Assembly: GCA_001247695.2 (NCBI GenBank)
Contig: LGRX02028673.1
Span: forward strand, 1-64,000
From: Cymbomonas tetramitiformis
Taxonomy: Eukaryota; Chlorophyta; Pyramimonadophyceae; Pyramimonadales; Pyramimonadaceae
Direction: 5' to 3'
Length of the DNA stretch: 64,000 nucleotides
The notes below the pieces were generated by a model. That model worked only from the letters and a program-made list of their open reading frames with translations. It searched no databases and was not told the origin of the DNA. Below, in pieces: positions 12,026-26,283 of this stretch; the stretch's first letter is position 1; each line of letters starts with the position of its first letter. The translations under genes and the position numbers were made by a program.

Positions 12026-12732
12026 GTCGAGTGACATCGTCCGACCCTCTCGCCCGCTTTCTCAAGACATGGGGATAGGGTACAAACTCCGACTGTCAGA
12101 CCGACACCGAGGCGATCCCGAATTCGCGATTGCCATAGATCAAATCGATCGAAAATCGATCAAATATCGATCGACATCGAGCATAGATCGAGGCGATCGG
12201 AAAATGGATCGATGTCCAGCGATCGATCCAGGCCTTCATGTTCAACAATCAAAGCGACGAATGTCCTTATGTGTGGTTCTGTTCATCAGGTTCTGTTCTA
12301 CAGGCGCAGGCGCAGCCGCAGGCGCAACCCCTCAACCTGACGTGAGACAGTTATCGTCATCGTCCGACCCTCTCGCCCGCGCCCTCGCCTCGCTCTCTCT
12401 CACGTCATCAGAGTCTCTGTACTCAGACCAGTCAGACCGACACGCGACGGAGGCGATCCCGACTTGCGCAAGTAATATTCTTTCTTGAGAAGTCGGGATT
12501 GCCAAATTGATAATTCGGACCAATAGTAGAAGATATATTGAACTAAAATTAAGGAAAATCAAGAAAAAGGAAAATCGAGAAAATCGGCAAGATGGCGTTT
12601 CAGTGTCTGATTCAAACGTTGGACCGTCGTGGACAGTTTAAACTCTTTTATCGTGGCCACGTGTTCCCTTATAGAGCCGAAGCGAGATTTCAAGAGATTT
12701 CAACAAAATCCCGTGAAATCACAAACTCAGTG
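12026..12732. promoter_or_regulatory. Spacer between inverted arms; putative bidirectional promoter
   Basis: This unique central segment separates two divergent B-box genes, so it should hold both promoters. It contains CATGA simple repeats at both edges and a direct repeat of CATCGTCCGACCCTCTCGCCCGC (12037 and 12359, each followed further on by GACCGACAC and GAGGCGATCCCGA). Several ATCGAT clusters lie at 12140-12225. No clear TATA element was identified. Confidence 0.4.
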
Positions 12733-15634
12733 CAGTGTCATGTCATGTCATGTCACTCCCTGTCCATCACTTCGATAACTTCACAAAACATCCAATACTC
12801 AACGATAGCGAATACTGTGCATCTGCTTTCAAGTTCAAATTTCGTTTGGAATAACCTGTGAGAACCCACCGACATATATCCAAAACAATTTCTAACATAC
12901 AAGAGTGAAGAAATTGTTATTCATTAGATCCCTCGACGAGTTCAGCGAGAGAAACGAGCCTGCCTGGACACTCAAGCGACTGTACATACATCGTGGAAAT
13001 GGAATACGCTGGCATGCAAACTGCTACAGTCAATCAATCTTTGCAAAATACGTCGTGTACTTGGGGCGTTATTACAGGCGATGTTTTTGCTTGCGCGCTG
13101 TGCGATAAAGCATCAGTAATATTTTGCGTTAATGAAGAGTGCGCCTTGTGTGAGGAATGCAACTACAGGTACACTTGGGGCTTTTCTTGGTGTGCTGTTA
13201 ATAATTATTCAGGCAGTGTGCTGTCAGCCTCCTCGAATGCTAACTCCTTGAATGCAGACCTAAGACGCGTAACACCTCAGGCGGTCAGGCCTGGATTCCT
13301 CCTTGGTCACGCATTTTCCCTCTCTCTCTATGGAGACTTTCTAGTTGCTTGAACGTCATCAGCATCGACAATGCGGTTTCAGAGAGGTTCGAGAAACACC
13401 TCGTGCCTTGAAACCTTGTCAGGTGCGATGCCTGTGTTGTATCGCATCTGACTCGAGTAACGTATGAGTATGTGTATAATCTGACCTAAACGAGTCCCAC
13501 TGGTGACTGCTGGTGCACACGTCCTCTTGTGTTTTCCCGACCTCGAGCGGGTGTTTGGGTGTGGCAGGTTGCACTCAGCCGATTCAATCGCACAAAGTCA
13601 CCGTGGAGTGATCATTACGCCTTATCACCCTGCACATTTTCCAAGCTGCGATCGCTGCCAGGTGCACTACCACTAACTTTTTGAATCTCTGATGTGTGAA
13701 AAGGTCTCTCTGACCCTGCCAGGGACGGTATTTCAGTTTGGTACGGTTTCGGCCTTCCACCGGCTCTCCAAATGGGTGTGCCTTGTCTTGCTTCACTCAC
13801 CCCAACGCTACGTGCATGTGTTGCTTGTGAAAGTTGAACACGCGCACATCGACAGTTTCGGAAGTGCTGTTGAAGTTCGTGCAAGTGGTTAAGTTCGCGC
13901 TTTTAGAGTACGTTGTGCTGAATGAATACTTGAAGCGAGCAGAAAGGTTTGTGCGCAACCCGGAGAAACATGAGCATATCCTTTGGTGCAAAAGTAGTTT
14001 AAGTTAAGTTACCAAGCTCATATGCGTGACGCTTGGAGCTCCCTCTCTGCATATGCAGGCAACCATTGCGCTATGCTACAATCGCGTCAATCAAGAGCTA
14101 CTCTGCATCGCGTGTGACAACGATGCACACAGCGGCTCGACACCCTGCCCAGAACGTTGCGCTTTGCCGGTAACGCGATATCTCGTTGTCTCGTTTGGTG
14201 GCACTTACATCAGTATGAGCGGCACGCTAAGGGCCTTATCCAATGGGAGAATCGAAGCCAAGCCACCTCTTTTATCGAACAGCCTCGTCGAACAGCTGGA
14301 GCATCTTAAGCTTAAATCAGACTATGCTGATGAAAACGAGGTGACCGAAATGCTTTTATTGCGATACCCCTTTGCTTATGCGAGTTTGCGGTGGCGAGTG
14401 TTTGCTCTGTATTTAAGTATCGAGCTGTAGAAATTTGGGGAGGATGTTCTCAGGATCGTGCTTCTTGGCCTTGGCAGGTGCAACAACGAGAACTGTCGGA
14501 GGCGAATGTGGTGCAAGCGGAGAGGGCATACGCGAAGCTCGCAGGGGAGCTGCTATGCGCCAAGCAGTTTGAAGTGCCAATCGAGACGTTGGTAAGTGCA
14601 CTTAAACCAGGTGCAACCGTTTGCGCAAGTCATTTCTGTCCACTTTCAATTGTATTTGCGCACTCAAACCCCTTTCATCCGATGGTGCAAGTAATTCCTG
14701 ATTAGCTTTATGTTCATTCTACGTTTGTGCAGTTGCAGAAGAGAAGGCAGCGAAAGTGCGGCCCACGTATGATGCGTCCCTCTTTATGACTCACAGCATA
14801 AGCACACCCAGCACAGCAAACCCACTGTATAACACACACACACACACACACCAAGTAGAAGGGTCCTGTTCAAACTGCCTCGAGACTAGCATGTTCAAGA
14901 GAATGCTGGAAGCTGAATTCCCATAATCATTTGGAGGATCTGAAGGTTTGATGCTCGAGAATGGGTCAGTTTAGACTTATACGCATCAAATGCTCGTACA
15001 ACGACGTGAGCTGACTCTGATAGATGGGAGTGTGTGGGGAAACTTTTACCTGATATTGTAAATACCTTGTATAACGATGTTGTATATACCCTGTATATCC
15101 ATGTTGACTTGTGTAATATGATTGTACTACCCATAGTCTATTCAAGTGACCTAACTTGGTTGATTATAGACGCCGTGGTAAATGGTTAAAGACGAAGATG
15201 GGTGATGAGTATGGTGGTCCAGTTAACCTTGGATTCAGCTTATGGTAATATGGGAAATGATGCTCTCACAATTCGATGATGTATGATAATGAATGGCACA
15301 TGCCCGTTTTTCGAAGTGGGAGTATGCAAGCAGGATTTGGGAATTGTCAAATGGCTAGATTATAAATATACACGAACATTCCGGCCCAGAATCACAGATG
15401 AGAGTGTGCTGTGCTCGCTAACATTTTCGTTTTAAAAATTGTGAATTCCTTGTGCAAAACGCGACAAATGGCAAATGCGAAATTTCACACGAAACATGTT
15501 AGTCTGACGGTGACACCATGCGCATATTAGGGGCTTCACAATAAACAATTCAAGTGTTTTGGTGATAAGATATATTTAGTGAATACATGTTTTGTTTTGG
15601 AGAAACTTTAAGTAGTTTTGGGAACAAGGTGTTG
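12733..15634. repeat. Right arm of the giant inverted repeat, inner part
   Basis: Reverse-complement match to 8908-12025. It ends exactly where the Ty3/gypsy element begins and resumes at 31394 after it. Confidence 0.9.
12999..14789 (+). CDS. B-box zinc-finger protein gene, right copy
   Basis: Exon 1, 12999-13168, starts at an ATG (an in-frame GTG lies six bases earlier) and encodes C-x2-C-x7-C-x2-E...LC-x2-C, a CONSTANS-like B-box half, ending at AG|GTACAC. A likely exon near 13840-13987 encodes a helical segment (LKRAERFVRNPEKHEHILWC). An exon starting at 14059 (after ATGCAG) encodes ELLCIACDNDAHS, completing a B-box zinc site, and may end at 14169 (CCG|GTAACG). Further coding is likely at about 14214-14340, 14478-14591 (ends TTG|GTAAGT) and 14733-14789 (stop TGA). 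Family role: DNA- or protein-binding regulator in the nucleus. The middle exons are my inference; transcripts would decide. Confidence 0.55.
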
Positions 15635-16233
15635 TGTCAGGGTTATGACCGATGACACATGTGTCATACATGTCATACGTGTCATACCTGTCAGACATGT
15701 CATACCATGTCATGTCATGTCATGTCGAGCCATGTCATATATTATAATGACAGACAGTCGTCAGTACGGTCGACTATGACTGTACATGTCATCGAGATGA
15801 TAAGTCACATCATATCTGTCATTTATTCAAGGTAAGACTTGAATGACACATGTCATCGAGAGGCCGTATGTCGGACTCGAGAATGGCGAAGCAAGATGCT
15901 ATCTTGAAGTACCGAACGGTTCGGAGAAGAAATCATCTTCGCTTCTAGCATGTGCGGAACAAGCATGCGAGTATCATATGGCGAACGCATTATTCGTTCA
16001 GCCGATACTAGTCGTTCAACCAATGCCTCGGGTTCACAACCCAATAGCGGTACCATCTATGAGATGGGAGGCATTCGGTATAGATGAGGTAGCGTTGTGC
16101 TACAACAGTATCTTCGGACGAAGTCTGCACTCATCACCCGCTCATACGCTGCCCGAGTGTTACTGTTCAATAACACCTGCGCTATCTTATTATATCATAA
16201 TATATCTTAAGGCTCGCGTGTGCGTCCTTATCA
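15635..16233 (+). repeat. 5' LTR of the Ty3/gypsy element
   Basis: 599 bases, TG...CA ends. It starts with tandem (T)GTCATAC/CATGT simple repeats. A possible primer-binding site TGGTATTCGATC follows two or three bases after the LTR end. Confidence 0.9.
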
Positions 16234-17978
16234 GTTGGTATTCGATCGTCCAGGCGAGAACGAGAACTCTAGTGTGAGTGCAGCATAGATATCAAAAATT
16301 TTGTGTATGCAGGTTGCGGAGCGCAAATAATATCTGGCGACGCAATCGCATAAACACTGATATACTGCATATACTGACCGCTGCAAAAGCGAAGATAGTG
16401 CGCGAGGATATATCGTCGCATTCGCAGATCGTACACAGCAGTTGAGCGTCATCTATACTGCGCGAAAAGGTGTGCATGCGGCATACAAATGCACAGCGAT
16501 CATATGTACGCGCAGAAACGATTCGCAGCTGTAAGAAATTCGCAGTATGAGATGCGGACACGAAAATCATCAGCGGAATCATGATCCGCGCGAAAATTAG
16601 CACTCGTATCATGTGCTATGCATACGGCGACAAGATATGCTCTTAATCAGCAGCGCGCACCATCGCGATTTTCATGATCGCAAATAAATCGCTTACAGCG
16701 CACGACAATTATTTTGCAGTTTTATGATGACGATGTCAATATGCAAAATGCCATCAACACACCATCGTTATCGATAGTTGCAATAATCACAGATGCATCA
16801 TCTGCGCACGTCACGATATCCTTTACAAAATATGTGTATACTTACTGGGATAATCATGAACGGACGCATGATGACAATATATTGCAGCATGCCACACAAT
16901 ACTCTATGCTTGCTGAGATATTGCAATTTATTCACTGTCAGATTTGTATACTAACTTGCAAATATGAGTGTGAACTGCATAAATGCTGTGTGAATAGCTT
17001 ACACACACATACACGCTCAACATGGCAGATCATTGAAAACTCTGCAGCAACATCATAGTGTGTGTAAAATTCGAGTGTGCGGAGATAATAATACCTGCAG
17101 CACCACACACACACACACATTACTTGCAGTATACACCATTATTGAGTATATACTGAGTGCATGCAGCACATGTGCATTACACCACATATACATTATATAC
17201 TGAGTGACTGCATCACTGTGAATTGTGCATGCATTATTCATACAGCTTGATCACGATAACAGCTGTAATGTATTAACCAGTTTGATCATGATAACAACTG
17301 GGACATATAGCATCACATCACAATACATTATACATTGCACAAAGCATACTGCAGTGCATGCAAGCTATATTGGAACCCATGTAAGTGTAAGGTGCCTGAA
17401 GGTGATCTTAACACCATAATTAGCTCGACATGCTCTGACGAAGGATTTGGGATGAGCATGTTCGTTCTATGGTGGATCACTGAATGGAATGCTCACCGGA
17501 GCTACATGTAAAATAAATCAAGCAACTCATTATTGTAAATGAGAGTATGCAGGATTACAATAACCACTAATCTGATATATATATCATGTTGGATTTATTC
17601 AGTACTTGGTATACAGATCATCCTGCATGATAAATCATCTTGGTATATTGTAATACCATTATCACCTGTATACAAGTGTGTAAAGTTCCACACACACACT
17701 TACATGTACTAAATCAGCAAGTACCTGCACAATGCACACACCACTGACATTACTATGTATAATGACATTCACTGACTCAATAAGTGAAATGATCAACTAT
17801 AATATCAACTACGTGTATGATAATATAGCGTACCATCCAACAAACACATGTGCGTGTTGGATGTCAGTGATGGCGATAGTTAAGGTAAACAGGATAAAAC
17901 TACATGCCGAAGGGCTGGATGGAGAATATCTCCAGACCCGAAGGCAGTATACAGTGTTCACAATGCAGCTGGTAATGC

Positions 17979-18620
17979 CTATTACCCGCAGCTTAAGGTG
18001 GCTTAAGCCACCTTAACTTAAAGGGCTCATGGGGGCTTTTTCGGCGGTGCTTTCAAAATTTGGAGACCCATGTCGTCAAGATCTTGAGCTGCTCTTTCTG
18101 CAGTGTCTTATCAAAAGTTTGATCTGAGTTCATCTTGACCCTCAAAATCTCGGTTGAAGTAGGGTGGGTATTTCCCAATTTTCCTTAAGATGGCTTAAGC
18201 CACCTTAAGCTAATTAGCTCACCGGGGGCTTCCTCGAAAACGCTTTCAAAATTTGGAGACCTATGTTGTCAAGATCTCGAGCTGCTCTTTCTGCAGTGTC
18301 TTGCCAAAAGTTTGATCCGAGGTCATCTTGACCCTCAAAATCTCGGTTGAAGTAGCATGGGTATGCAAAAACAAGGGCAAATTGCTCAAATTTTACTAAA
18401 TGTTGCACCCTCTTGGATACTTCCCAAAATTGCTCACCGGGAACTTGGGCTCGCCTAATAGTGCACATAGTGTCTAAAAGAAGACAATGTCGCCGTCATT
18501 TTGAGCTTAAAAAATCTAGCTTCCGGTACCGATAGCTCCCGTGATAATTGAAAACGTTAAGGTGGCTTAAGCCACCCTAAATCGCTGTTAGGGTGGCTTA
18601 AGCCACCCGAAGGGTAATAG
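17979..18620. mobile_element. Palindrome-ended MITE-like insertion
   Basis: Outer ends CTATTACCC (17979) and GGGTAATAG (18612-18620) are inverted. Four near-perfect palindromes of the form AAGGTGGCTTAAGCCACCTT lie at about 17995, 18186, 18559 and 18590. The interior is a direct duplication: 18017-18190 resembles 18210-18360 (GGAGACC(C/T)ATG, GAGCTGCTCTTTCTGCAGTG, CTCAAAATCTCGGTTGAAGTAG). No ORF of note. Confidence 0.6.
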
Positions 18621-19786
18621 CCAGTAACTGCTGAACACTGTCCATACCTTTTCATTATCGCTGGAGCAAGAACAACAACCATACTGCATTGTGACAATTG
18701 ATTCAGTAATGATCAGCACAAAAAGCATGTACATACTCAGATCAGTACTTACATATTGAACTGACATAGGTTGTTGTGGACACACACACACACACATTGT
18801 GTTGTGTTGAACTGCTTAGATTATTATCAAGCTGTGTCCTGATATATTTGGAATCTAGAGATATCACTTTGATATGCTCTCAGTGCACAGCCATATGCAC
18901 AAATATATCATAGGTTCTGACAAGTTATCACTTAAGTGGTTAATCCGCTTACAGTTGATACACCTATTAAATCATCAGGAAGTGAACCAACTTCCATGGG
19001 TTTCAAATCAGTAAAACCCATATTTATGATCAACCACAGATGTTGACCATCAGAGATATTCACTAACATGCCATGAAAATTATCATGTGCAAAAGTGAAG
19101 TAAGTTGCAGTAGTTCTGTAACTTGCAGCTTCCACACATACGAGATATATTACTGTGGTGATATAATTAAATGGCCAAAAAGATGAAAAATGGGTAAAAA
19201 TCGTTGGCGATAAATTTCAAAATTGAAATTCCGACCCCATTTTATTTCAGATTATGATTTTATACCTATTAAGGTATCAGAAAAACATAATGACCATAGT
19301 CATATCTCGTGTAACACCCTAGATATTAGGTGTGTAATATATAGGGGTGTACATATTGGTTGTAACGAAATGCGTAAAAAGTTCACACGCATGATTTCAA
19401 AATGAAAAGTTCGGGTTGATTTTTTTCGCTGATCTGATCATTCAGCTATTGATAAATATACCCAAAATATCGCAGCACCTGTAACACCCTATAACACCCT
19501 AAAAATCACGTGTGTGTGTCAGGGGTGTAACGTACCTCTAAAAAACCACGTGACACACAGTGAAAAATTAAATGCAGTTTTGCTTAAATATCTTTGCAAA
19601 ATGTTTATACTGCTTTAATTTAGCATATTTTAGGGTTACTGATGGCAAGTAACACCCTAATATCACTGTGGGGGATAAGGGTCACTGTAACGTAACATAC
19701 CCTAAATGCCACCTATATAATAGGAAACACTTCGTGTTTGGCATATTTGTCATGCTGGAATCAGCACGGACATGACAATATTTCGG

Positions 19787-19872
19787 GCAACAACCCAAGA
19801 ACTGTAGGGCGACAACCCAAAAACTGCAGGGCTACAACCCAAAGACTGTAGGGCTGCAACCCTAAAACTGTG
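19787..19872 (+). repeat. Short tandem array, four units of about 23 bp
   Basis: Units read roughly GGGC(A/G/T)ACAACCC(A)AA(A/G)ACTGTA. The array lies in the leader just upstream of gag. Confidence 0.8.
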
Positions 19873-22800
19873 ACAGCTGCTTCCTATAAGGACTGCATGC
19901 TATATCATGAGGTATAAAGGCAACTGACAACTGCCTTATGTTCACACATCCTTGAGGGGGGAAGAAGGTGGATATATAAACATAATTACCTCATTATAAT
20001 GTACAGATATACTACATGTATATAAACATACAGATATACTATATGTATATAACATAGATATATATACTATATATATACCAACGCACACACTCAGTTAGCA
20101 TCTTTGGTGTTGTGTTTTGTTCTTTAGATGGCAGAAGAGGAAGAACCAGAAATCCCAGCCATCAATGCAGATCCATCAACATGGTTCTTTGACATCTTAG
20201 GTTCCTATGATGCATACAGTCGGTTCAAGATTCCCAAGTGGATCGCTGGTTATGACAATACTCAGACCAGATTCGACCAGATAGGGTACTTCGACAATAT
20301 CAGTCGCATGAGGCCCGACATGAGCAGATATAAGGATCCTCAGAATGAACCACAGGAACCAGAAGATGAGTATACAGCAGATAATGCTCCAATAGTTTTT
20401 ACAGATCCTATGATGATTCTGTTCCAGCACCAGCTCCACCCACTTTGGTTCCAAAGGTGAAAATGACACCACCTAAGGAATTTAAAGCAGGACAGGATGC
20501 AGAGGTATGGTTGGACACAGTGGACAGATATTTCCAGTTCACTTATCCAGGAGTTCCAGACAAGGACCTGATCACAGTATTCCTGACGCTTCGATCCAAA
20601 ACAATGACCGACACTATTTCCAGGTCGTGGCAAAGCAACCAGATGCCACATATGAGAAGGTCAGAAGGATTTTCCTCAATCAGTTTGGCAACCCCCATAA
20701 AAGATCAGTGGCTAAGAAACACCTAATGGCACTGACTCAAGGGAGCCAGACTTTCTCGGATTATCTGCGCACGTTCACGTCACTGGCTGCTTTAGCAGCA
20801 GTTGATCTGGACGATGTGTTTATAAAGGACAGATTTGTCAGCAGCATGGATCCTGATCTCCGCAGACAGTTCCACCTAAGATTCCTAACAGAGAATGAAA
20901 GGAATAATCTGTCGTGGCCACAAACCACACAGATACTGCTCGACTTGAATTATGTTGTTCATTCGAAGCAGTTAGAGACCCTTCACTATCGGGGGCAGAA
21001 GGAGCAGTCATCAGGAGGCCCAGTCAAAAAGGAGAAGGACAAGGGGCGTGGCAGAAAGCCATATGACAAATCCAATAGGAACTGGAATCAGAGTCAGAAT
21101 GGCAATCAGAACCCAAATGCCAATCAGAATCGGAGCAAAGGGAAAGGTGGAAAAGGCAAAGGTAAAGGGAAAGGAAAAGCACAAAATCCTTCTCAGCCTT
21201 GCCAACGTTGTGGTCGTACCAATCACGCCACAAAGGATTGTTACTCCACCAAGACCCCAGATGGAAAAGCCATACAAGGCAAGCCACCAGCTCAGAATCC
21301 TTTCAGGAGACAGCAGCAACAGAATCAGGGTGCTAAGAATGAGTCCGGCAAACTCATCAATACAATCAACACCCTGGTTAAGGAGCGAGTTAAAGAGTCA
21401 GCACAGCATGAATGCAGCAGTTGCAGCTCCAGCTCCAGCTTCAGCTCCAGCTCCTCAGGGAAACTCTCAGGGTACTGCACAGGTACCAGTGTTGAGAGCA
21501 CCCACAAGATAAATCAGCCTGAAGATGCCACTGAAGCAAGTGGCCGGGTTGAGAGTATCTCAGAAGAAGTCCTTTCCAGTCTGATATTACAGTTTCAGCA
21601 GATGGACACTCCCTCAGAGCACATCGCACATATGCAGTCTCAGACAGCACAGCTGAAATCACAGAAGAAGCTGTTGTTGTACAAAGGGAAAGTATATGGA
21701 CAGAGTACTCACATATTGGTAGATCCAGGAGCTACATCGTCTTTCATCGATAGACAATTCTCTGCTCAGCTTGGTATAACACCCACAGATTCTTCATCAT
21801 TCTCAGTGGGATTGGCTGGAGGAAGCCAACTACCTTGCACATCCTATCTTCCCAATGCTACATTTACGCTGGGTAAGTATAAGGACACAGAGGATTTCTA
21901 CATCATTGACATGAAACCTTTCACTGTCATCCTGGGTCAAGATTGGTTGGAGAGGAGAAATCCACACATTGACTTCCAGACCAAAAATCTGACGATCACT
22001 AGGAAGCACTCATCAGGCTCCAGTGTTCGCACAGTATTATCCAGAGTTGAACAGACTCCAGGCTCAGATGGCCTTCCTGAAATGGAATTGGTCAGTGCCA
22101 CCACCATGAGAAAGCACCTACGTCGTATTCGATCCAGTGGTTCGGCTGAAGAAGCCGTAGCTTATCTCTTCTTTCTCTCAGAGGTCGATGGTGAACTGGT
22201 CTTCGCAGCAGCAGACTCAGACACCACTATGGAAGACCCAGAGGTCACAGCAGCACGTGATCAAATGAGGGAAGACTTTTCAGACATATTCCAGGAGGAT
22301 CTTCCAGCTGGTCATAGGCCAGAACGGTTTGAAGGTGGTTATCATCGAATCAACATTGAACCTGGGCACAAGCCGCCATCGCAGCCAGTTCGTACCATAC
22401 CAGTGCCCATGATGGAAGAGCTCAAACGACAGATCATCAAATATGTCGAATTGGGTATCCTTCGTCCGTCATCATCTCCATATGGATGTCCTATCATTTT
22501 CGCTCCTAAGCCAGGTGGGAAGTGGAGGATGTGCTGTGATTATCGAGCCCTTAATAACATCACAATTAAGGACACGTATCCATTGCCACCTCACGACACC
22601 CTTCTTGAACAGCTAAAAGGTGCACGATGGTTTAGCAGATTTGACTTCAATCAGTTTTTCCATCAGATCCCTATACATCCAGATGACATTCACAAAACAG
22701 CTATTCGCACCAGATACGGTTCCTATGAGTGGACAGTTATGCCTTTCGGATTGACCAATGCTCCTGCAACAGCTCTACGTGTAGGAAATCGGGCATTCTT

Positions 22801-24823
22801 CGACTTCATCGATCGGTTCCTTGTCATTTTCATGGATGATACTATCGTATACAGTCCGGACTTTGACAGCCACGTGAGTCATGTCCGACAGTTTCTCCAG
22901 CGTTGCAGAGATCACCAGTTCTTCATCAGGCCTTCCAAGGTGGAGTTGTTCGTCAGATCCATAGACTTTATCGGACATCACATCTCTGAAGCAGGCTTAT
23001 CCATCATCGAAGACAGAATCCGAGCAGTCATGGCAATACAGCCTCCAGTGTCTTATGGTCCTACCGTTGGAAAACAGCCTCTACGCCGTATGGCTAAAGA
23101 TGGCAAGTCATCCCTTCGGTCATTCTTGGGGACTTGGGCATGGTCGGTCAATTTAGGAGATTCATACCAAAGTTCTCCAAGATTGCCGAGCCGCTCAATC
23201 GTCTCCTTAAAGATAATGCAGAGTTTGTCTGGGAATCTGAGCAGCAGCAGGCATTTGATAACCTCAAAAGTGCCATCTGCAATGCTCCAGTACTACAGCT
23301 TCCAGATCAGAAACTGCCATCTATTATGGAGGTCGATGGATCAGGCACACACGTTGGTCAAGCAAGTGGTACTACAGGACCAAGGAAAAGGTATGAAGCC
23401 ATGTGGCTATCACAGCGTCACTCTCTCCGATACACAGAGACGTTGGCCTATTCCTGAGATCGAGCTATTTGCCATTGTGGAGGGCTTCCGATTCTTTCGC
23501 CACATCTTGTTGGGAGCTCCTGAGACTATTGTACGCTCAGATCATCAGCCACTGGTTTATTTCCAGTCCAAATCCACACTAAGCCCCAAACAGGCGAGGT
23601 GGTTGGATGAGCTCTCCGAGTACAACTTCCGAATAGAGCACATTTCTGGCGAGAAGAACAAGGTTGCAGACGCACTCACTCGTATCTCTACACTCTTTGA
23701 ACTCACTGATTGTCTGAAACACATAGACATCACCGAAGTTCCAGTCATGCCACCTGCAGATCCTACATTCATTGCTCTTATATCTTCTTCATCAGCTCAT
23801 CAGCTTCACGACATCATTATATCCCAGTATGATCGTGACACAATTGCACAAACTATATTGGCTAAGCTGACATCATCGACTTCATCACAGTCAGTCAGCA
23901 GCTACAGCTTCGAGCTCATTCAGGGGTTGATCTATCGCAAGACCATATATGGCAGACAGCTGTACATTCCACCTACAGCCAAGGTCCCTACAGATGACGG
24001 TGAGATCTCACAGCTTCGCCACATTCTCCTTCATGAGTGCCACTCAGCCACCATTTCTGGTCATGTAGGCAAAAATCGCATGCTTCATCTACTGCGTAGC
24101 CGATATTATTGGCCAGGAATGACGACGGCAGCCATCCAGTACATTCGGGAGTGCCCCGTTTGTCAACGCCAGAAAACGAGGCGACACAAACCTTATGGTC
24201 AGTCACATATACGATATTGTGTGCCTAAGACAAAATGGCTTGATGTATCTCTTGACTGGATTACTGACCTGCCTATCACCACTAATGGGCACGACAGTAT
24301 ATTTGTGGTAATGTGCCAATTCTCTCATCGCTGTCATCTCATTCCCTTCAGCATGACCTGGACTGCTCAGCATACTGCTTCTATATATATGCAGCATATC
24401 TTCAAGCTCCATGGTCTTCCGAGGAACATCATCTCAGATCGAGACCCTAGATTCACCTCTACATTCTGGCAAACACTGTGGAAATCTACTGGTACGAGAT
24501 TGTCTATGACGTCTTCACACCATCCACAGTCGAATGCAGCCAATGAGAGGAGTCGTGCCTTCATTGAGGATATCCTCAGGTACTTTTCAATTTGTTGATT
24601 CGATATTCACTAAGGTGGCCGGGTAATTTTTTGGGTAAATTACCGGCTCGGTAATTACCGGTAATTTACCCGGTAATACCTGCACCCAAATTGTCTTACC
24701 CCCCCCATACTTAAGGAATTCCCGGTAATTTACCACGGTAAGATGGTATTACCATGGTAAATTACCGGGATTTCGTCAAATTACCGTCGATTTTACCAAA
24801 AAACTCCAGATCGGCGGCTGGGA

Positions 24824-25910
24824 GTGACACGACTTGACCTCCAACACAAAAAACCATTCTTGGTCAGGTCTTGGTCAATCAATAACACGGCGACGGGAGA
24901 GGCAAACGAAGTGGCAATAATGGCCTCAGGTGACACCATATCCCTGACTGGGGATGATACATTACATGACTGGAAGGATTCCCACGGCACTATTCATAAA
25001 ATTCCTCAGGATATCTTGGACGCCTTGAAGACCCCTCTACGCGGGCAGTGCTTCGGACCACAACACTCATTCCTCTTGTCTCTGTTTCGCGACGTCCCAC
25101 AATACCACGTGACTCTGAACCCGAAGAAGTCCTGTGCCCTGAACGTTCGGACCACGCTCATATGCAAGTATGACGAGTCCCTCAAGACCAATACGGCCTA
25201 TCATAGGATCAACTCGCTACTCGGGCAAGCTCCTCAATAAGATCTTGGACTGCGACAACGTACCCGACGAGGATAAGCTTGCGCTCACGGCCAAGTGCAC
25301 CGCCGCGCATGGCAAGGAGTGGCGTTCGCAGTACAGTATGCGACAAATAAAGCGTAAGGCGATGGAATCGTCAGATGCTGCAGCGTTGTCGAGTGCTGAG
25401 CAGACCGTTTTGCAAGACGTGGATCCCTCTGCTGCCAAACGTCAAGAGCGACAAGCCGCCTTAAAGGAGTATGGTATCCACACTTGCACAGAGGTGCAAG
25501 CACGGGCGTTAAACTTCTTGCTTGGCTGCTTTTTTTTTGCGTGCAAAATTCCGTTTGTTGTTGTAGGAAACGTTTTCTTTATCGCGTTTATCAAAGCACT
25601 CAGTCCTGGTTATGCGAAGTGGTTGCCCGGTCGAACCCAATTGCGCACCTCTATTCTTGACGACGTATATGAAGAGACACTTGTGTCGACAGATGCAGCT
25701 TTGGATAACAAGCCAGGCAAGAGGACCCTTGGCATTGATGGTAAGACCAACGCTGTGGGTCGTGCCACTTGCAATATCGGCGAAGCTAAGCTAGGCATCT
25801 CTGCTTATGTGACAACTAAGTATTTCGGGAAACGCGAGCACAGTGGGCAAGTGCAAGCGAATTATGCCTACGAAGAGATTCACGATCGTGCTGACAATCG
25901 ATCGTGCTGA
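24824..25910 (+). pseudogene. Truncated hAT transposase
   Basis: Two overlapping frames (24824-25240, 25170-25910) read as one broken gene. The second has FFFACKIPFVVVGNVFFIAF, then IKALSPGYAKWLPGR, LDDVYEE and LGIDGKTN, the order seen in hAT transposases of the DUF659 type. The C-terminal dimerisation region is missing, replaced by a tandem duplication. It cannot be functional. Confidence 0.7.
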
Positions 25911-25935
25911 CAAGAGATTCATGATCGTGTGGCGT

Positions 25936-26283
25936 AGTATGCAATAGTTGGGTATACTTGTGCCTCATGACTTTCTGTCTGCACTTCTCTGTAAAATATC
26001 ATGCTATTTTGTGACCGCGCATGGTCGAGCATGTGGGAGATTGTGCACTCAACTATCTCCAATGATCGTCGTGTACCCATAGGAACCGAAAAAATCGAAT
26101 TCGGAATTCGTATGCAATAGTTGGGTATATTTGTGCCTCGGGACTTTCTGTCTGCACTTCTCTGTAAAATATTATGCTATTTTGTGACCGCGCATGGTCG
26201 AGCATGTGGGACATTATGCACTCAACTATCTCCTATGATCATTGTGTATCCATAGGAACCGAAAAATTCGAATTCGGAATTCG
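25936..26283. repeat. Tandem duplication of about 173 bp in the hAT element
   Basis: GTATGCAATAGTTGGGTATA...CGAATTCGGAATTC occurs twice in direct order (from 25936 and 26109), with about 5 per cent difference. A third partial start GTATGCAAAAGTTGGGT lies at 26283. Confidence 0.9.

Larger units (their letters stand above)
16234..20127. other. Long untranslated leader of the Ty3/gypsy element
   Basis: No supported gene in 3.9 kb. It holds CA/TG microsatellites (about 17103 and 18780), GTAACACCCTA repeats (19309-19690), a palindrome-rich insertion (17979-18620) and a short tandem array (19787-19872). AT-rich and stop-dense in all frames. Confidence 0.6.

Noticed and set aside
16236..16247. Defined tRNA primer-binding site for the gypsy element
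   Set aside because: TGGTATTCGATC follows the LTR at the right distance but I could not match it to a specific tRNA 3' end.
15843..16277. ORF of 144 codons in the gypsy LTR (repeated at 31003-31434)
   Set aside because: It lies wholly in the LTR, is conserved only because the LTRs are recent copies, and has no known domain.
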